From positions 1-25,881 of the forward strand of contig CAZNJB010000044.1 of assembly GCA_964573255.1 (NCBI GenBank): 25,881 bases of DNA, read 5' to 3'. Position 1 is the stretch's first letter, and each line of letters begins with the position of its first letter. The notes beneath the pieces were generated by a model. The model ran no database searches and was not told where the DNA came from. It saw only the letters and a program-made list of their open reading frames with translations. Source of the DNA: CAYNUJ01 sp964573255. GTDB taxonomy: Bacteria > Bacteroidota > Ignavibacteria > Ignavibacteriales > Melioribacteraceae. Below are positions 15,294-23,487 of this stretch, one piece after another. The position numbers and the translations under genes were made by a program.

Positions 15294-15497
15294 TTATCTT
15301 CCTGCATATTCTTTAAGAACCGCCGGATCCGTCGACGATTCGAAAGTTTCCCCGCATTTTGTGCAGGTAAAATCTACTTTAATGGGTGTTGCGCTCATTC
15401 CTATTAGTGATAGCAGAATCCAGCCCATCCTAGAATAATGGCATTTATGAATAACATTTTGGGAACTTCTATCGTTTCCGCAACTGCACTTTTTCAT
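15294..15497 (-). CDS. Small Cys-rich putative zinc-ribbon protein
   Basis: 67 residues. C4 and C6, a C19 flanked by histidines (H18, H20), and a C-terminal CTKCG (C45, C48) suggest a small zinc-binding fold. A hydrophobic stretch GWILLSLIGM (about 25-34) lies between. The start is supported by AAGGAA and by a promoter box 27 bp upstream. It precedes the M24 peptidase gene by 16 bp and is likely co-transcribed. I do not recognise a named family. Confidence 0.7.
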   Translation of the reverse strand: MKKCSCGNDRSSQNVIHKCHYSRMGWILLSLIGMSATPIKVDFTCTKCGETFESSTDPAVLKEYAGR

Positions 15498-15523
15498 TCA
15501 ATAATTCCTTTATTAACGATAAT

Positions 15524-15531
15524 CAAATATA
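15524..15531 (-). promoter_or_regulatory. -7 box of the zinc-ribbon/M24 peptidase operon
   Basis: TATATTTG on the minus strand, exact TAnnTTTG match, 27 bp before the start; TTTT lies 19 nt upstream in the -33 position. Confidence 0.5.
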
Positions 15532-15826
15532 ATTATTGTATTACGTATTAAAAAACAGTTGGCATATTTTCAATAATTTTTTCTTCGCGTCTATTGTTTT
15601 CTTTATTACCCTTTCTTTCCGTTCAACAACTCATTGTTATATATTACAAATGTAGAACCGACCAATAGAAACTATAAAAGAAAAAAGCTATAAAAGAAAC
15701 ATTGATCTGCTTTCAGGAACTTATATTCTTAAAATTTTACGAATAAAAGAACCGTTAAATAAATAGATAAAGGATATTCCAATTTTATACCGCGCAATAA
15801 TTCAACCATTATTTCCCTCTATTGAT

Positions 15827-15834
15827 TATATTTG
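15827..15834 (+). promoter_or_regulatory. -7 box of glyS
   Basis: TATATTTG, exact TAnnTTTG match. It predicts transcription from about 15840, leaving only about 17 nt before the GTG at 15857 or about 29 nt before the ATC at 15869. Confidence 0.5.
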
Positions 15835-15856
15835 CACTTAAATTTTAATAATTTTA

Positions 15857-17356
15857 GTGAGGTTAGTCATCGCAAAGCAGAACAGAAACGAGACGATAGA
15901 AAAGGTTGTATCTCTTGCTAAAAGAAGAGGATTTGTATTTCAATCGAGTGAAATTTACGGCGGTTTAAACGGATGCTGGGATTACGGTCCGCTCGGAGTT
16001 GAATTGCTTAAAAACATTAAAGAAGAATGGTGGAAAGCAATGACTTACCGAGATGATGTAGAAGGACTTGACGCTTCAATATTGATGCATCCGCGCGTTT
16101 GGGAGGCTTCGGGTCACGTGGAGAACTTCACCGATCCGATGATCGACTGTAAGCAATGCAAATCCCGTTTCCGCCTTGATACACTCGGAGATGCAATCTC
16201 AGATAAAAAGAAGGATAAAATATTTAAAGCATTCAGCGAAAAAATTAACGGTAACGAATCAAAGCTGAATGTATTGAATTCATTGAAAGAAAGTCATTCG
16301 GATTTAAACGAATTATTCGAATCGGTTCTGGAAAACAAAGATCTATCATTCGATTTGCTGAGTGAAGTAAATTGCCCGAACTGCGGCACAAAAGGAGAAT
16401 TCACCGAGCCGAGAAGTTTTAATTTAATGTTTAAAACATTCATCGGTCCCGTGGAAAATTCGGATAACACCGTTTATTTAAGACCGGAAACGGCACAGGG
16501 TATTTTTGTAAACTTTTTGAATGTTCAAGGTTCCAGTCGTCAAAAACTGCCTTTCGGTATTGCTCAAATCGGTAAAGCTTTCCGGAATGAAATTAATACT
16601 AAAAACTTCCTCTTCCGCACACGCGAATTTGAACAAATGGAAATGCAATATTTTGTTAAGCCGGAAGAGGATAAGTCGCATTACGACTATTGGAAAGAAC
16701 GCAGAATGCAATGGTACAAAGATTTGGGAATGAATCCCGACAAACTTCGTTTCCACGATCATCCCCAAGATAAACTTGCCCATTATGCAAAAGAAGCAAC
16801 CGATATTGAATACGAATTTCCTTTCGGCTGGGGCGAAATTGAAGGTATTCACAATAGAACCGATTTCGATTTAAGCCGTCACGAAGAGTATTCTGGTAAA
16901 TCGCAAAAATATTACGACGATCAAACAAAGGAAAAATTTATTCCTTATATAATTGAAACATCCGCAGGTGCCAGCAGGGGATTTATGGCATTTTTAGTAG
17001 ATGCATATCACGAAGAGGAAGTTAAAGGAGAAAAGAGAGTCGTTCTTCGCTTCCACCCCAAATTGGCTCCCATTAAAGCGGCAATATTTCCATTGGTAAA
17101 TAAAGACGGTATGCCGGAAGTAGCTCGCGAAATTGAAGCTGTACTGCGTCCGCATTTACGTGTTTTCTTCGACGATAAAGGCGCCGTTGGAAGACGCTAC
17201 CGCAGACAGGATGAAGCGGGAACACCTTTCTGTATTACAGTAGATACACAAACACTTCAAGACGGTACGGTTACTGTTCGAGAAAGAGATTCTATGGAAC
17301 AAATCAGAATTAAGAAAGATGATCTGCTCGATTATCTTCTTAAACAATTGAGATAA
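15857..17356 (+). CDS. glyS: Glycyl-tRNA synthetase (alpha2 type)
   Basis: 499 residues counted from GTG at 15857; 495 if translation begins at the in-frame ATC at 15869. It charges tRNA(Gly) as a homodimeric class II synthetase of the eukaryote-like form. Seen: FQSSEIYGGLNGCWDYGPLG near 28-47, a zinc-binding insertion with C98/C101 (CKQC) and C173/C176 (CPNC), motif 2 FRNEIN at 242-247, the WGEIEGIHNRTDFDL region near 325-339, motif 3 region ETSAGASRG near 367-375, and the C-terminal anticodon-binding domain. The GTG lies within the only Shine-Dalgarno-like sequence (GAGGT, 15859-15863), whereas the ATC sits 6 nt after it and begins the family-like sequence AKQNRN, so the true start is doubtful. 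Confidence 0.95.
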   Translation: MRLVIAKQNRNETIEKVVSLAKRRGFVFQSSEIYGGLNGCWDYGPLGVELLKNIKEEWWKAMTYRDDVEGLDASILMHPRVWEASGHVENFTDPMIDCKQCKSRFRLDTLGDAISDKKKDKIFKAFSEKINGNESKLNVLNSLKESHSDLNELFESVLENKDLSFDLLSEVNCPNCGTKGEFTEPRSFNLMFKTFIGPVENSDNTVYLRPETAQGIFVNFLNVQGSSRQKLPFGIAQIGKAFRNEINTKNFLFRTREFEQMEMQYFVKPEEDKSHYDYWKERRMQWYKDLGMNPDKLRFHDHPQDKLAHYAKEATDIEYEFPFGWGEIEGIHNRTDFDLSRHEEYSGKSQKYYDDQTKEKFIPYIIETSAGASRGFMAFLVDAYHEEEVKGEKRVVLRFHPKLAPIKAAIFPLVNKDGMPEVAREIEAVLRPHLRVFFDDKGAVGRRYRRQDEAGTPFCITVDTQTLQDGTVTVRERDSMEQIRIKKDDLLDYLLKQLR

Positions 17357-17363
17357 ATTTAAA

Positions 17364-17399
17364 TGTCAGTCTTCTCGTTTTTTGGCGAGGAGACTGACA
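17364..17399. terminator. Hairpin between convergent glyS and symporter genes
   Basis: 14-bp stem TGTCAGTCTTCTCG (17364-17377) / CGAGGAGACTGACA (17386-17399) with one wobble and an 8-nt loop. The last codons and stop of the symporter gene lie inside it. T-tracts are weak on both strands (minus: CATTTAAATTTAT). Confidence 0.65.
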
Positions 17400-18814
17400 A
17401 AATAAATAACCATTAAAGCACCAAAAAAAGCCGGTATCAATTCATAAACTCCCGTTGCTTCTTTTAACCACAATTTCCAAACTATTGTTATTAAGGTTCC
17501 CGAAAGCATTCCCGCTATTATCCCCTCTTTAGTAGTTTGTTTCCAATAAAGAGACATAATAAGCGCCGGACCGAATGATGCTCCGAGTCCTCCCCAAGCA
17601 AATAAAACTAACCAGAAAACAAGGTCCTTTGCGGCTAAGGCAAGAATAATAGATAGAATACCGGATAAAACAACAACAATACGACTAAGCTTTAATTTCT
17701 CAATTTCATTAATTTCTTTGTTTTTATTTAGAACCATTTCGTATAAGTCACGTACAAATGTAGAAGCTACAACGAGTAACTGCGAATCCGCAGTTGAAAG
17801 AATGGCAGCGAAAATACCACCCACTAACAAACCGTAGAACAATGCTCCGAAATAATTGGAAGATAAAACCAAGTAAATCATCTCCGGATCTTTGTTCGGT
17901 AATGCGTCTAACGATGGAATAATTGCCCGACCAATCAATCCAATGCAAACTGCGCCAACACCTAGCAATACATTCCATATTGTTCCTATTACCGCAGATT
18001 GTTTTAGGTTCTTTGAATCGTCAATTGACATATATCTTACAACAATATGCGGCTGACCGGGAGAGCCGAGCCCGATTCCTAAAAACCCGATTAATCCCCC
18101 CGCAGCAAGAGAAAACGGATCGAGATAATTAACATTTAACTGAGAAAGAATTTTTATTAAGCTATCTATCCCGCCAATATTTATTATTCCCACAATCGGC
18201 AGCAGCACCAAACCTATTAACATAATTACCGCGCGCACAACATCATTATACGCCACGGCTACAAATCCGCCGAGCGTCATATAAACAATTATTAAGAGTG
18301 CAGAGATTACCAGTGAAGTAAAAAAGGAAATATTTAATGAAGCGGAAAGAGTTTTAGCCCCGGCATTAAATTGAGCCGCAACATATGCGGTAATAAATAT
18401 TGTAATTATTACCGCTCCTATAATTCTGATTAAATTACTTTTATCTTTAAAGCGCCATTCAAAATAATCAAGCAAAGTAATTGAACCGGATAACTGTGTT
18501 TCATTACGAAGTTTTCGTCCCAAATAAACAAATTGCAAAGCCTCCGCAATAGTGTAACCAACAATAGCCCAAACCGCACCGAAGCCTATTTTATATGCCA
18601 TACCGCTAACACCTAAAACAAGCCACGAAGACCTTCCGGAAGAAACCGCCGAAAGAGCAACTACAAATTTGCTCATAGCTCTTCCGCCAATAAAAAAATC
18701 GGATTGGTTTTTGGTTCTTAATAATGCAAATACACCGACTAAAATCGGAAATATAAGTGTGATGATAAATACGGTTAATGCCAGCGGCTCGCTGAGTTTA
18801 TCGTAAACATTCAT
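17366..18814 (-). CDS. Sodium:solute symporter (PutP-like, SSS family)
   Basis: 482 residues with about 13 hydrophobic segments, the LeuT-like fold of the family. Seen: an N-terminal membrane helix (about 9-32), FIGGRAMSKFVVALSAVSSGRSSW (about 41-64), GFGAVWAIVGYTIAEALQF, the GGFVAVAYNDVVRAVIMLIG helix and a GGIFAAILSTADSQLLVVAST motif that includes the conserved sodium-site Ser/Thr region. These forms are closest to sodium/proline symporters, but substrate is not certain. There is no proline-catabolism gene nearby. The start lacks a clear ribosome site. A 7-bp inverted repeat lies about 60 bp upstream. Confidence 0.9.
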   Translation of the reverse strand: MNVYDKLSEPLALTVFIITLIFPILVGVFALLRTKNQSDFFIGGRAMSKFVVALSAVSSGRSSWLVLGVSGMAYKIGFGAVWAIVGYTIAEALQFVYLGRKLRNETQLSGSITLLDYFEWRFKDKSNLIRIIGAVIITIFITAYVAAQFNAGAKTLSASLNISFFTSLVISALLIIVYMTLGGFVAVAYNDVVRAVIMLIGLVLLPIVGIINIGGIDSLIKILSQLNVNYLDPFSLAAGGLIGFLGIGLGSPGQPHIVVRYMSIDDSKNLKQSAVIGTIWNVLLGVGAVCIGLIGRAIIPSLDALPNKDPEMIYLVLSSNYFGALFYGLLVGGIFAAILSTADSQLLVVASTFVRDLYEMVLNKNKEINEIEKLKLSRIVVVLSGILSIILALAAKDLVFWLVLFAWGGLGASFGPALIMSLYWKQTTKEGIIAGMLSGTLITIVWKLWLKEATGVYELIPAFFGALMVIYFVSLLAKKRED

Positions 18815-18872
18815 AAGCTGAACAATATTTTTGAACAGTTATTATTCTGATTGAGAAATATATCTAGAGACT

Positions 18873-18889
18873 TGTTATTAAGAATAACA
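18873..18889. promoter_or_regulatory. Inverted repeat upstream of the symporter gene
   Basis: TGTTATT-AAG-AATAACA is a perfect 7-bp inverted repeat, 59-75 bp before the symporter start and downstream of the ClC stop. It could be an operator or a weak terminator of the ClC operon; no T-run follows. Confidence 0.3.
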
Positions 18890-18917
18890 TTCTATTATTA
18901 TAATCTACATTCAATTC

Positions 18918-20984
18918 TCAAAGGTTTTTAATAATATTTATATTCTTTATTTCTCCCGCTACTATTAACAGGTCGTTCTCGGTAATTCTATATTCCGGAC
19001 TCGGAATGGCTTTAACCTTTTCTTCGCCTTTTTCTTTTGTTTTAATTGAAAGAATATCAACACCGTATTTAGCGCGTACGTTTAATTCTCTAATGGACTT
19101 ATTGATAAATGATTTCGGTGGTTTTAGCTCAACTATTTCATAACCTTCCAAGAAATGAATGCTTTGTTCAGTTTCTTTCATAGTTATTGAACTTGCTAAT
19201 GTAGAAGTTATATCTCTTCTTTCAACTTCTCGATTGTAAGCGTCTTGTATATCTTTAAGCAAAACCATGCCTATAACTTTCCGGGAATCATCCGATTCAG
19301 TTACTGTTAAAGATTCGTGATCGCACTTACGCATTTTATCCAATGCAGCTTGGCAATTTTCATCCGGCGTTGTGAATTCAAATTCAGTGCTCATAATGTC
19401 GGCTGCAATTAAAACATTTGTGAGAGAATCTCTTTCAAACAGATAATCCTTAATCATATCCACGGAAATAATTCCTTTTATTTCACCGGATTGATCGATT
19501 ACAGGAAATTCCCTGCCTCTGCCTTGAATAACTTTATTTACAATCAAACTAAAATTATCATTTAAATGAATTGGTGTATATTTTGTTTTAAAAACTTCTT
19601 TTACAAATATCGATTCCATTATATTTATTTCGGCACCTTCTTTTATGCCAATATTTCTCAACACCAATTTAAGCGTATAAATAGATTCCCTTGATAGTTT
19701 AGAAGATAAAATCATACTTATAATACAAGTAACCATCAAGGGCAGAATAATTTTATAATCGTTTGTTAATTCAAAAACAATGATAATGGCGGTAATAGGA
19801 GCACGTGTTGTTCCGGCAACCAATCCTCCCATAGCAACCAATGCATACGCTCCGGGTTCTGCAGTAATGGAAGGGAAAAAGTAATTTACAATTTCACCGA
19901 AAAATACTCCGAGCATAGCACCCATAAATAAGGATGGCGCAAATATACCGCCAGATCCGCCAGAGCCAAGAGTAATGGAAGTTGCGATGATTTTTACGAA
20001 CAATAAAGCTATGGCAAAATACCAAACCATATTGCCGTGAAGTGCTAAATTTATAGAATCGTAACCTACGCCCATTACATGTGGAAATTGAAGAGCAATA
20101 ACGCCTATAATCAATCCACCGATCACCGGCTTTATATAAGCAGGAAATTTTAATTTATTGTCGAAGAAATCTTCAGAGAAATAGAGTATTTTAATAAATA
20201 AGAATGAAGCTAAACCGGAAACGGCGCCGAGAATAAAATAAAATCCTATTTCATAGGGAGATGCGTAATGATATTCCGGTACAATAAAAGCAGCAAAATC
20301 TCCTTCGAACCAATGAGATATTACAGTAGCCATCACGGAAGCAATAACGATGGGAGAAAATTGCGCTACTGCAAAATCCATCAAAATAATTTCTACTGCA
20401 AAAAGTGCACCCGCAATTGGAGCGTTAAACGCAGCAGCTATTCCCGCTGCGGCACCGCAGCCGACTAATGTTTTCAATCTCTTAGTCGGTACACGGAAAA
20501 ATTGTCCTACCGTCGAACCTAAACTCGAACCTATTTGAATAATTGGTCCTTCGCGTCCAACCGAACCGCCCGTACCGATAGTTATAGCAGAAGCAATTGC
20601 CTTAACTATTGCCACTCGGGGTCTTATGCTGCCGCCTTTTAGCAATATTGCTTGCATTACTTCCGGAACACCGTGACCTTTTGCTTCCGGTGCAAGGAAA
20701 TAAATTAATGGTCCAACAATCAAACCGCCCACTGCGGGAATAATAATAATCCAATACCAAGGTGTAAGAGAAATGCTATCAATTAAATTTTCGCCACCGC
20801 TAAAGGAAATATTTGTAATCGTTTGAATAAGCCATCTAATGCCTATAGCCGCAAAACCCGCCAATACCCCTATTATTATTGCAATAATAATCATAAAGGT
20901 ATGTTCGGTCATTTTTGCTTTTTCTAGTAATCGTGCAGTACGTCTGGATAAATTAATGTAAAAATTTGATACAAGTGTAGTCAT
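18918..20984 (-). CDS. ClC chloride channel/antiporter with CBS pair and RCK_C domain
   Basis: 688 residues. The membrane part (about 30-440) is a ClC: the first selectivity motif reads GHGVP (103-107, His where E. coli ClC has Ser), GREGP at 143-147 supplies the gating glutamate E145, and GSGGSGGIFAPSL is at 340-352. Two CBS domains follow (about 453-585), then an RCK_C/TrkA_C-like domain (about 600-688, ELKPPKSFINKSIRELNVRAKYGVDILSI). The cytoplasmic domains suggest nucleotide or ligand control. In FAVEII the position of the internal proton glutamate (E203 in E. coli ClC) is I199. GREGP marks a chloride-type rather than a fluoride-type ClC. It overlaps the upstream DinB gene by 4 nt (ATGA), so it is translationally coupled. 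Confidence 0.93.
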   Translation of the reverse strand: MTTLVSNFYINLSRRTARLLEKAKMTEHTFMIIIAIIIGVLAGFAAIGIRWLIQTITNISFSGGENLIDSISLTPWYWIIIIPAVGGLIVGPLIYFLAPEAKGHGVPEVMQAILLKGGSIRPRVAIVKAIASAITIGTGGSVGREGPIIQIGSSLGSTVGQFFRVPTKRLKTLVGCGAAAGIAAAFNAPIAGALFAVEIILMDFAVAQFSPIVIASVMATVISHWFEGDFAAFIVPEYHYASPYEIGFYFILGAVSGLASFLFIKILYFSEDFFDNKLKFPAYIKPVIGGLIIGVIALQFPHVMGVGYDSINLALHGNMVWYFAIALLFVKIIATSITLGSGGSGGIFAPSLFMGAMLGVFFGEIVNYFFPSITAEPGAYALVAMGGLVAGTTRAPITAIIIVFELTNDYKIILPLMVTCIISMILSSKLSRESIYTLKLVLRNIGIKEGAEINIMESIFVKEVFKTKYTPIHLNDNFSLIVNKVIQGRGREFPVIDQSGEIKGIISVDMIKDYLFERDSLTNVLIAADIMSTEFEFTTPDENCQAALDKMRKCDHESLTVTESDDSRKVIGMVLLKDIQDAYNREVERRDITSTLASSITMKETEQSIHFLEGYEIVELKPPKSFINKSIRELNVRAKYGVDILSIKTKEKGEEKVKAIPSPEYRITENDLLIVAGEIKNINIIKNL

Positions 20985-21547
20985 ACAGCTTTAACTCCAA
21001 TTGCTATTTCTATGGCTTTTTCCGCTTGCCAAATATGTCTCCTTTGATGAGCCGCTAGAAAAGGAAATATTTCACCAAGTTTGAACCTGACTAAGGAATT
21101 CAATGGTGAAGTTACAATCACTTTTCGTAAATCTAAATTTAAAGCATTATCGATTAATTCTTTTATGTCGTTTTGATATTCAAAAAAGTTGTTAAATATC
21201 TTATCAATATTTTCTTCGTCGCTGTTTTGAGGAACAAAAGGGGAAAATGTTTTTAATTTTATTTTATACGGGGGCTCAAAAAAGTTTATTATATAATTTG
21301 CTATCAAACGGTGTTTGTAATTTCGGTTGTTATCTAAACTTACTTTATCAGAATATTTTTCAATTCCCTTTTTTATTTGTGGCAGATATATTTTTGCTGA
21401 ATTATTTAAGTGCTCGATGCATTCAAGCGCAGACCATCTATTCTTAGCAGGTTTGCTTAATAAATATTTTCTACTAACTTCTTGTATGCGCCTCACCGCT
21501 TTTATACATTCGTTAAATTCAGATTTGTATTTGTCCTTTAATTCCAC
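20981..21547 (-). CDS. DinB-like (DinB_2) superfamily protein
   Basis: 188 residues from a GTG start (21547) with an AGGGGAAG sequence upstream. Four-helix DinB fold with the three metal-binding histidines: H46 in ECIEHLN, and H167/H171 in AAHQRRHIW. The KNRWSALECIEHL stretch is typical. Superfamily members include thiol transferases and many uncharacterised damage- or stress-induced proteins; the reaction here is unknown. It overlaps the ClC gene by 4 nt, a strong sign of a shared operon, although no functional link is known to me. Confidence 0.82.
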   Translation of the reverse strand: MELKDKYKSEFNECIKAVRRIQEVSRKYLLSKPAKNRWSALECIEHLNNSAKIYLPQIKKGIEKYSDKVSLDNNRNYKHRLIANYIINFFEPPYKIKLKTFSPFVPQNSDEENIDKIFNNFFEYQNDIKELIDNALNLDLRKVIVTSPLNSLVRFKLGEIFPFLAAHQRRHIWQAEKAIEIAIGVKAV

Positions 21548-21969
21548 TAATTGAGCTTCCCCTGGAAGTATAAAATCAATTTTTAATCATTCAATCCGAA
21601 TGACATTTAAGCTTGTAAAATTAACTTGTTAAAATTAAGCATTTAAAATGAATTTTGACTTATAATATGATCGATAAAACGAAACAAAAATTTACTGTTA
21701 ATTGCCGTAATTGTTTTTACCATATTAAAAAAAATTCTTTTCAATTTATTTTAATTATATGTAGGATACAATAAAAAGAGAGCACTATTTTCTTACCTAT
21801 ACTGTTTTATTATTATTTAATATAATAATTTATTGAGAACCATTTAATGATTTATTCCTCAACTTAATGAGGTTAACAATCGAAGAATTATAAAGCTGTC
21901 TATGCTTATTTCATTTAAAATATTTTCTTTAATTTTGCCTTCTTGTTAACTTAATATTTTCGGGAAACT
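21548..21969. other. 422-bp AT-rich divergent intergenic region
   Basis: No gene is supported. It contains the M23 gene promoter (21930-21937), AT-rich inverted repeats around 21809-21835 and a 5-bp stem CCTCA/TGAGG at 21857-21872. Nothing else stands out. Confidence 0.6.
21930..21937 (+). promoter_or_regulatory. -7 box of the M23 peptidase gene
   Basis: TAATTTTG, exact TAnnTTTG match, giving a leader of about 25 nt. No good -33 box. Confidence 0.45.
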
Positions 21970-22791
21970 ATGTTCAAAAAATTCTTTGTAATATTATTTC
22001 TAATATCGAGTGGAGTAGTCAGTTCTCAAGAACTGGAATTTTTCGGTGAGGCAAAACCGGGCAGTATAGTGATAATGAAAGGAGAAGAAGTAAAATATGC
22101 CATTCTTAACGGCGATACACTCCAAGTCGATCCGCGTGGATATTTTGTTTTCGGTTTCGACAGGGATCAAACAGGAGACTATCTGCTTAAAGTAAAACTT
22201 GGTTCGGGCAAAGTAATTTTTAAAAGATTTAAAATCTCTAAACGCAAATACAAGATTCAGAGAATAAATAACCTAAAAAAGAAATATGTTACACCTCCAA
22301 AGAAAGAACTGGATAGAATCGCAAGAGAAAGGAAAATAATAAAAGAAAAAAGGAAAGCTATCGGATTAATTGATTCGGCTCTGTATGCTTCCGGTTTTAT
22401 TCGTCCGGTAAAAGGAGGAGTTCTCACTTCCCGTTTTGGCAGTCAAAGAATTTTAAACGGTAAACCGAAAAATGCTCACAACGGACTCGATATTGCCGCA
22501 CCGCGGGGAACACCCGTCTATGCAATGGCAGACGGTGTTGTACGTTTTGTAGCTGACAATTTCTATTATTCTGGTAATTTTATTATTATTGATCATGGAC
22601 AGGGTTTAAACAGCAGCTATCTGCATTTAAGCAAAACATTAGTTAAAGAAGGTGATTTTGTAAAGAAAGGGGAAAAGATAGGAGAGATTGGTACTACCGG
22701 CAGATCTACCGGACCTCATCTTCACTGGAGCGTTCAATGGTATAACAAAAGGGTCGATCCGGCGGTTCTGCTTAAGATCAAATTTAATTAA
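21970..22791 (+). CDS. Secreted M23 (LytM) peptidase
   Basis: 273 residues. Signal peptide (about 1-19, ending near SSQ), a beta-rich N-terminal module (about 22-92), a basic linker (about 93-135), then the M23 domain (about 145-270). Zinc ligands are all visible: H170 and D174 in HNGLD, H252 in HLHW with H250 before it, and H219 in YLHL as the active-site histidine. It is therefore likely an active peptidoglycan endopeptidase in the periplasm, or an activator of amidases if its peptides are not the target. It is followed by ppa after 78 bp, which has its own promoter box. Confidence 0.93.
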   Translation: MFKKFFVILFLISSGVVSSQELEFFGEAKPGSIVIMKGEEVKYAILNGDTLQVDPRGYFVFGFDRDQTGDYLLKVKLGSGKVIFKRFKISKRKYKIQRINNLKKKYVTPPKKELDRIARERKIIKEKRKAIGLIDSALYASGFIRPVKGGVLTSRFGSQRILNGKPKNAHNGLDIAAPRGTPVYAMADGVVRFVADNFYYSGNFIIIDHGQGLNSSYLHLSKTLVKEGDFVKKGEKIGEIGTTGRSTGPHLHWSVQWYNKRVDPAVLLKIKFN

Positions 22792-22802
22792 TATTAATGA
22801 AG

Positions 22803-22810
22803 TAATTTTG
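22803..22810 (+). promoter_or_regulatory. Candidate -7 box of ppa
   Basis: TAATTTTG just after the M23 gene stop, exact TAnnTTTG match. The -33 side is weak (TTTA, 16 nt upstream). Confidence 0.35.
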
Positions 22811-22869
22811 AAAATAGAATTAAAAAAATCTATTATTACACAATTAAGAAAATAAATTAAGGTGATAAA

Positions 22870-23487
22870 ATGAGTTTTCCCAAACCCTTTTACAGATGGC
22901 GCCCTCATCCTTGGCATGGATTGGAAGTTGGAGAGAATCCCCCGGAATATGTAAATGCATTTATTGAAATTACACCTTACGATTATGTAAAGTATGAAGT
23001 GGATAAAATTACTGGCTATACACACGTAGACAGACCCCAAAGAAGTTCGTCTCACCCACCGGCGTTATACGGATTTATTCCACGCACATATTGCGGTGAC
23101 AGAGTCGGCGCATTAAATCCGAATTCCGGTACAGGCGATAAAGATCCTTTAGATATATGCGTTATAAGCGAGCGTCCTATATCGAGAGGTGAAATCATTT
23201 TGCGGGCTAGAGTTGTTGGCGGTTTACAGGGAGTGGATCATGGTGAAGCGGATGATAAAATAATAGCCGTATTAAAAAATGATAATATTTACGGCGAAAT
23301 CTCCGAGCTGTCCGAATTGCCATCAATACTTGTTGAGCGCCTTGCCCATTATTTTACTACTTATAAAATGATTCCCGGCGAGGAAAATAAATTCTCAATT
23401 GAAAAAGTTTTCGGTAAAGAGCATGCGTTCAAAATAATCCGTGCAGCAATTGAAGATTACGACGATGTATTCGGTTCCGATGCTTAA
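22870..23487 (+). CDS. ppa: Inorganic pyrophosphatase (family I)
   Basis: 205 residues; hydrolyses pyrophosphate in the cytoplasm with magnesium. Family signature DKDPLDICV with D90, D92 and D95 (E. coli D65, D67, D70). KYEVDKITG (41-49) and ALYGFIPRTYCGD (65-77) also match the substrate-binding segments. It is about 30 residues longer than the E. coli enzyme, mostly at the N-terminus (RWRPHPWHGLEVGENPP), a form seen in other bacterial and eukaryotic-like PPases. AAGGTGA precedes the start. The stop codon overlaps the next ATG (TAATG), so the hydroxylase-like gene is coupled. Confidence 0.95.
   Translation: MSFPKPFYRWRPHPWHGLEVGENPPEYVNAFIEITPYDYVKYEVDKITGYTHVDRPQRSSSHPPALYGFIPRTYCGDRVGALNPNSGTGDKDPLDICVISERPISRGEIILRARVVGGLQGVDHGEADDKIIAVLKNDNIYGEISELSELPSILVERLAHYFTTYKMIPGEENKFSIEKVFGKEHAFKIIRAAIEDYDDVFGSDA

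Larger units (their letters stand above)
15498..15856. other. Divergent intergenic region, zinc-ribbon gene / glyS
   Basis: No gene seen. It holds promoter boxes on each strand (15524-15531 minus, 15827-15834 plus) and a 12-bp direct repeat CTATAAAAGAAA at 15672-15683 and 15688-15699. I found no T-box-like leader ahead of glyS. Confidence 0.6.

Noticed and set aside
15498..15856. Possible T-box or glycine riboswitch leader for glyS
   Set aside because: The predicted leader is only about 17-29 nt and none of the conserved T-box or glycine-riboswitch elements was seen.
16478..16852. 124-codon open frame antisense to glyS
   Set aside because: It lies wholly inside a confidently identified gene, with no ribosome site and no recognisable domain.
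20985..21547. Possible fluoride riboswitch controlling the ClC gene
   Set aside because: The ClC has the chloride-type GREGP motif, and its start overlaps the DinB gene, leaving no leader.
22639..23055. 138-codon minus-strand frame across the M23-ppa junction
   Set aside because: Overlaps two real genes and the intergenic promoter; no domain or ribosome site.
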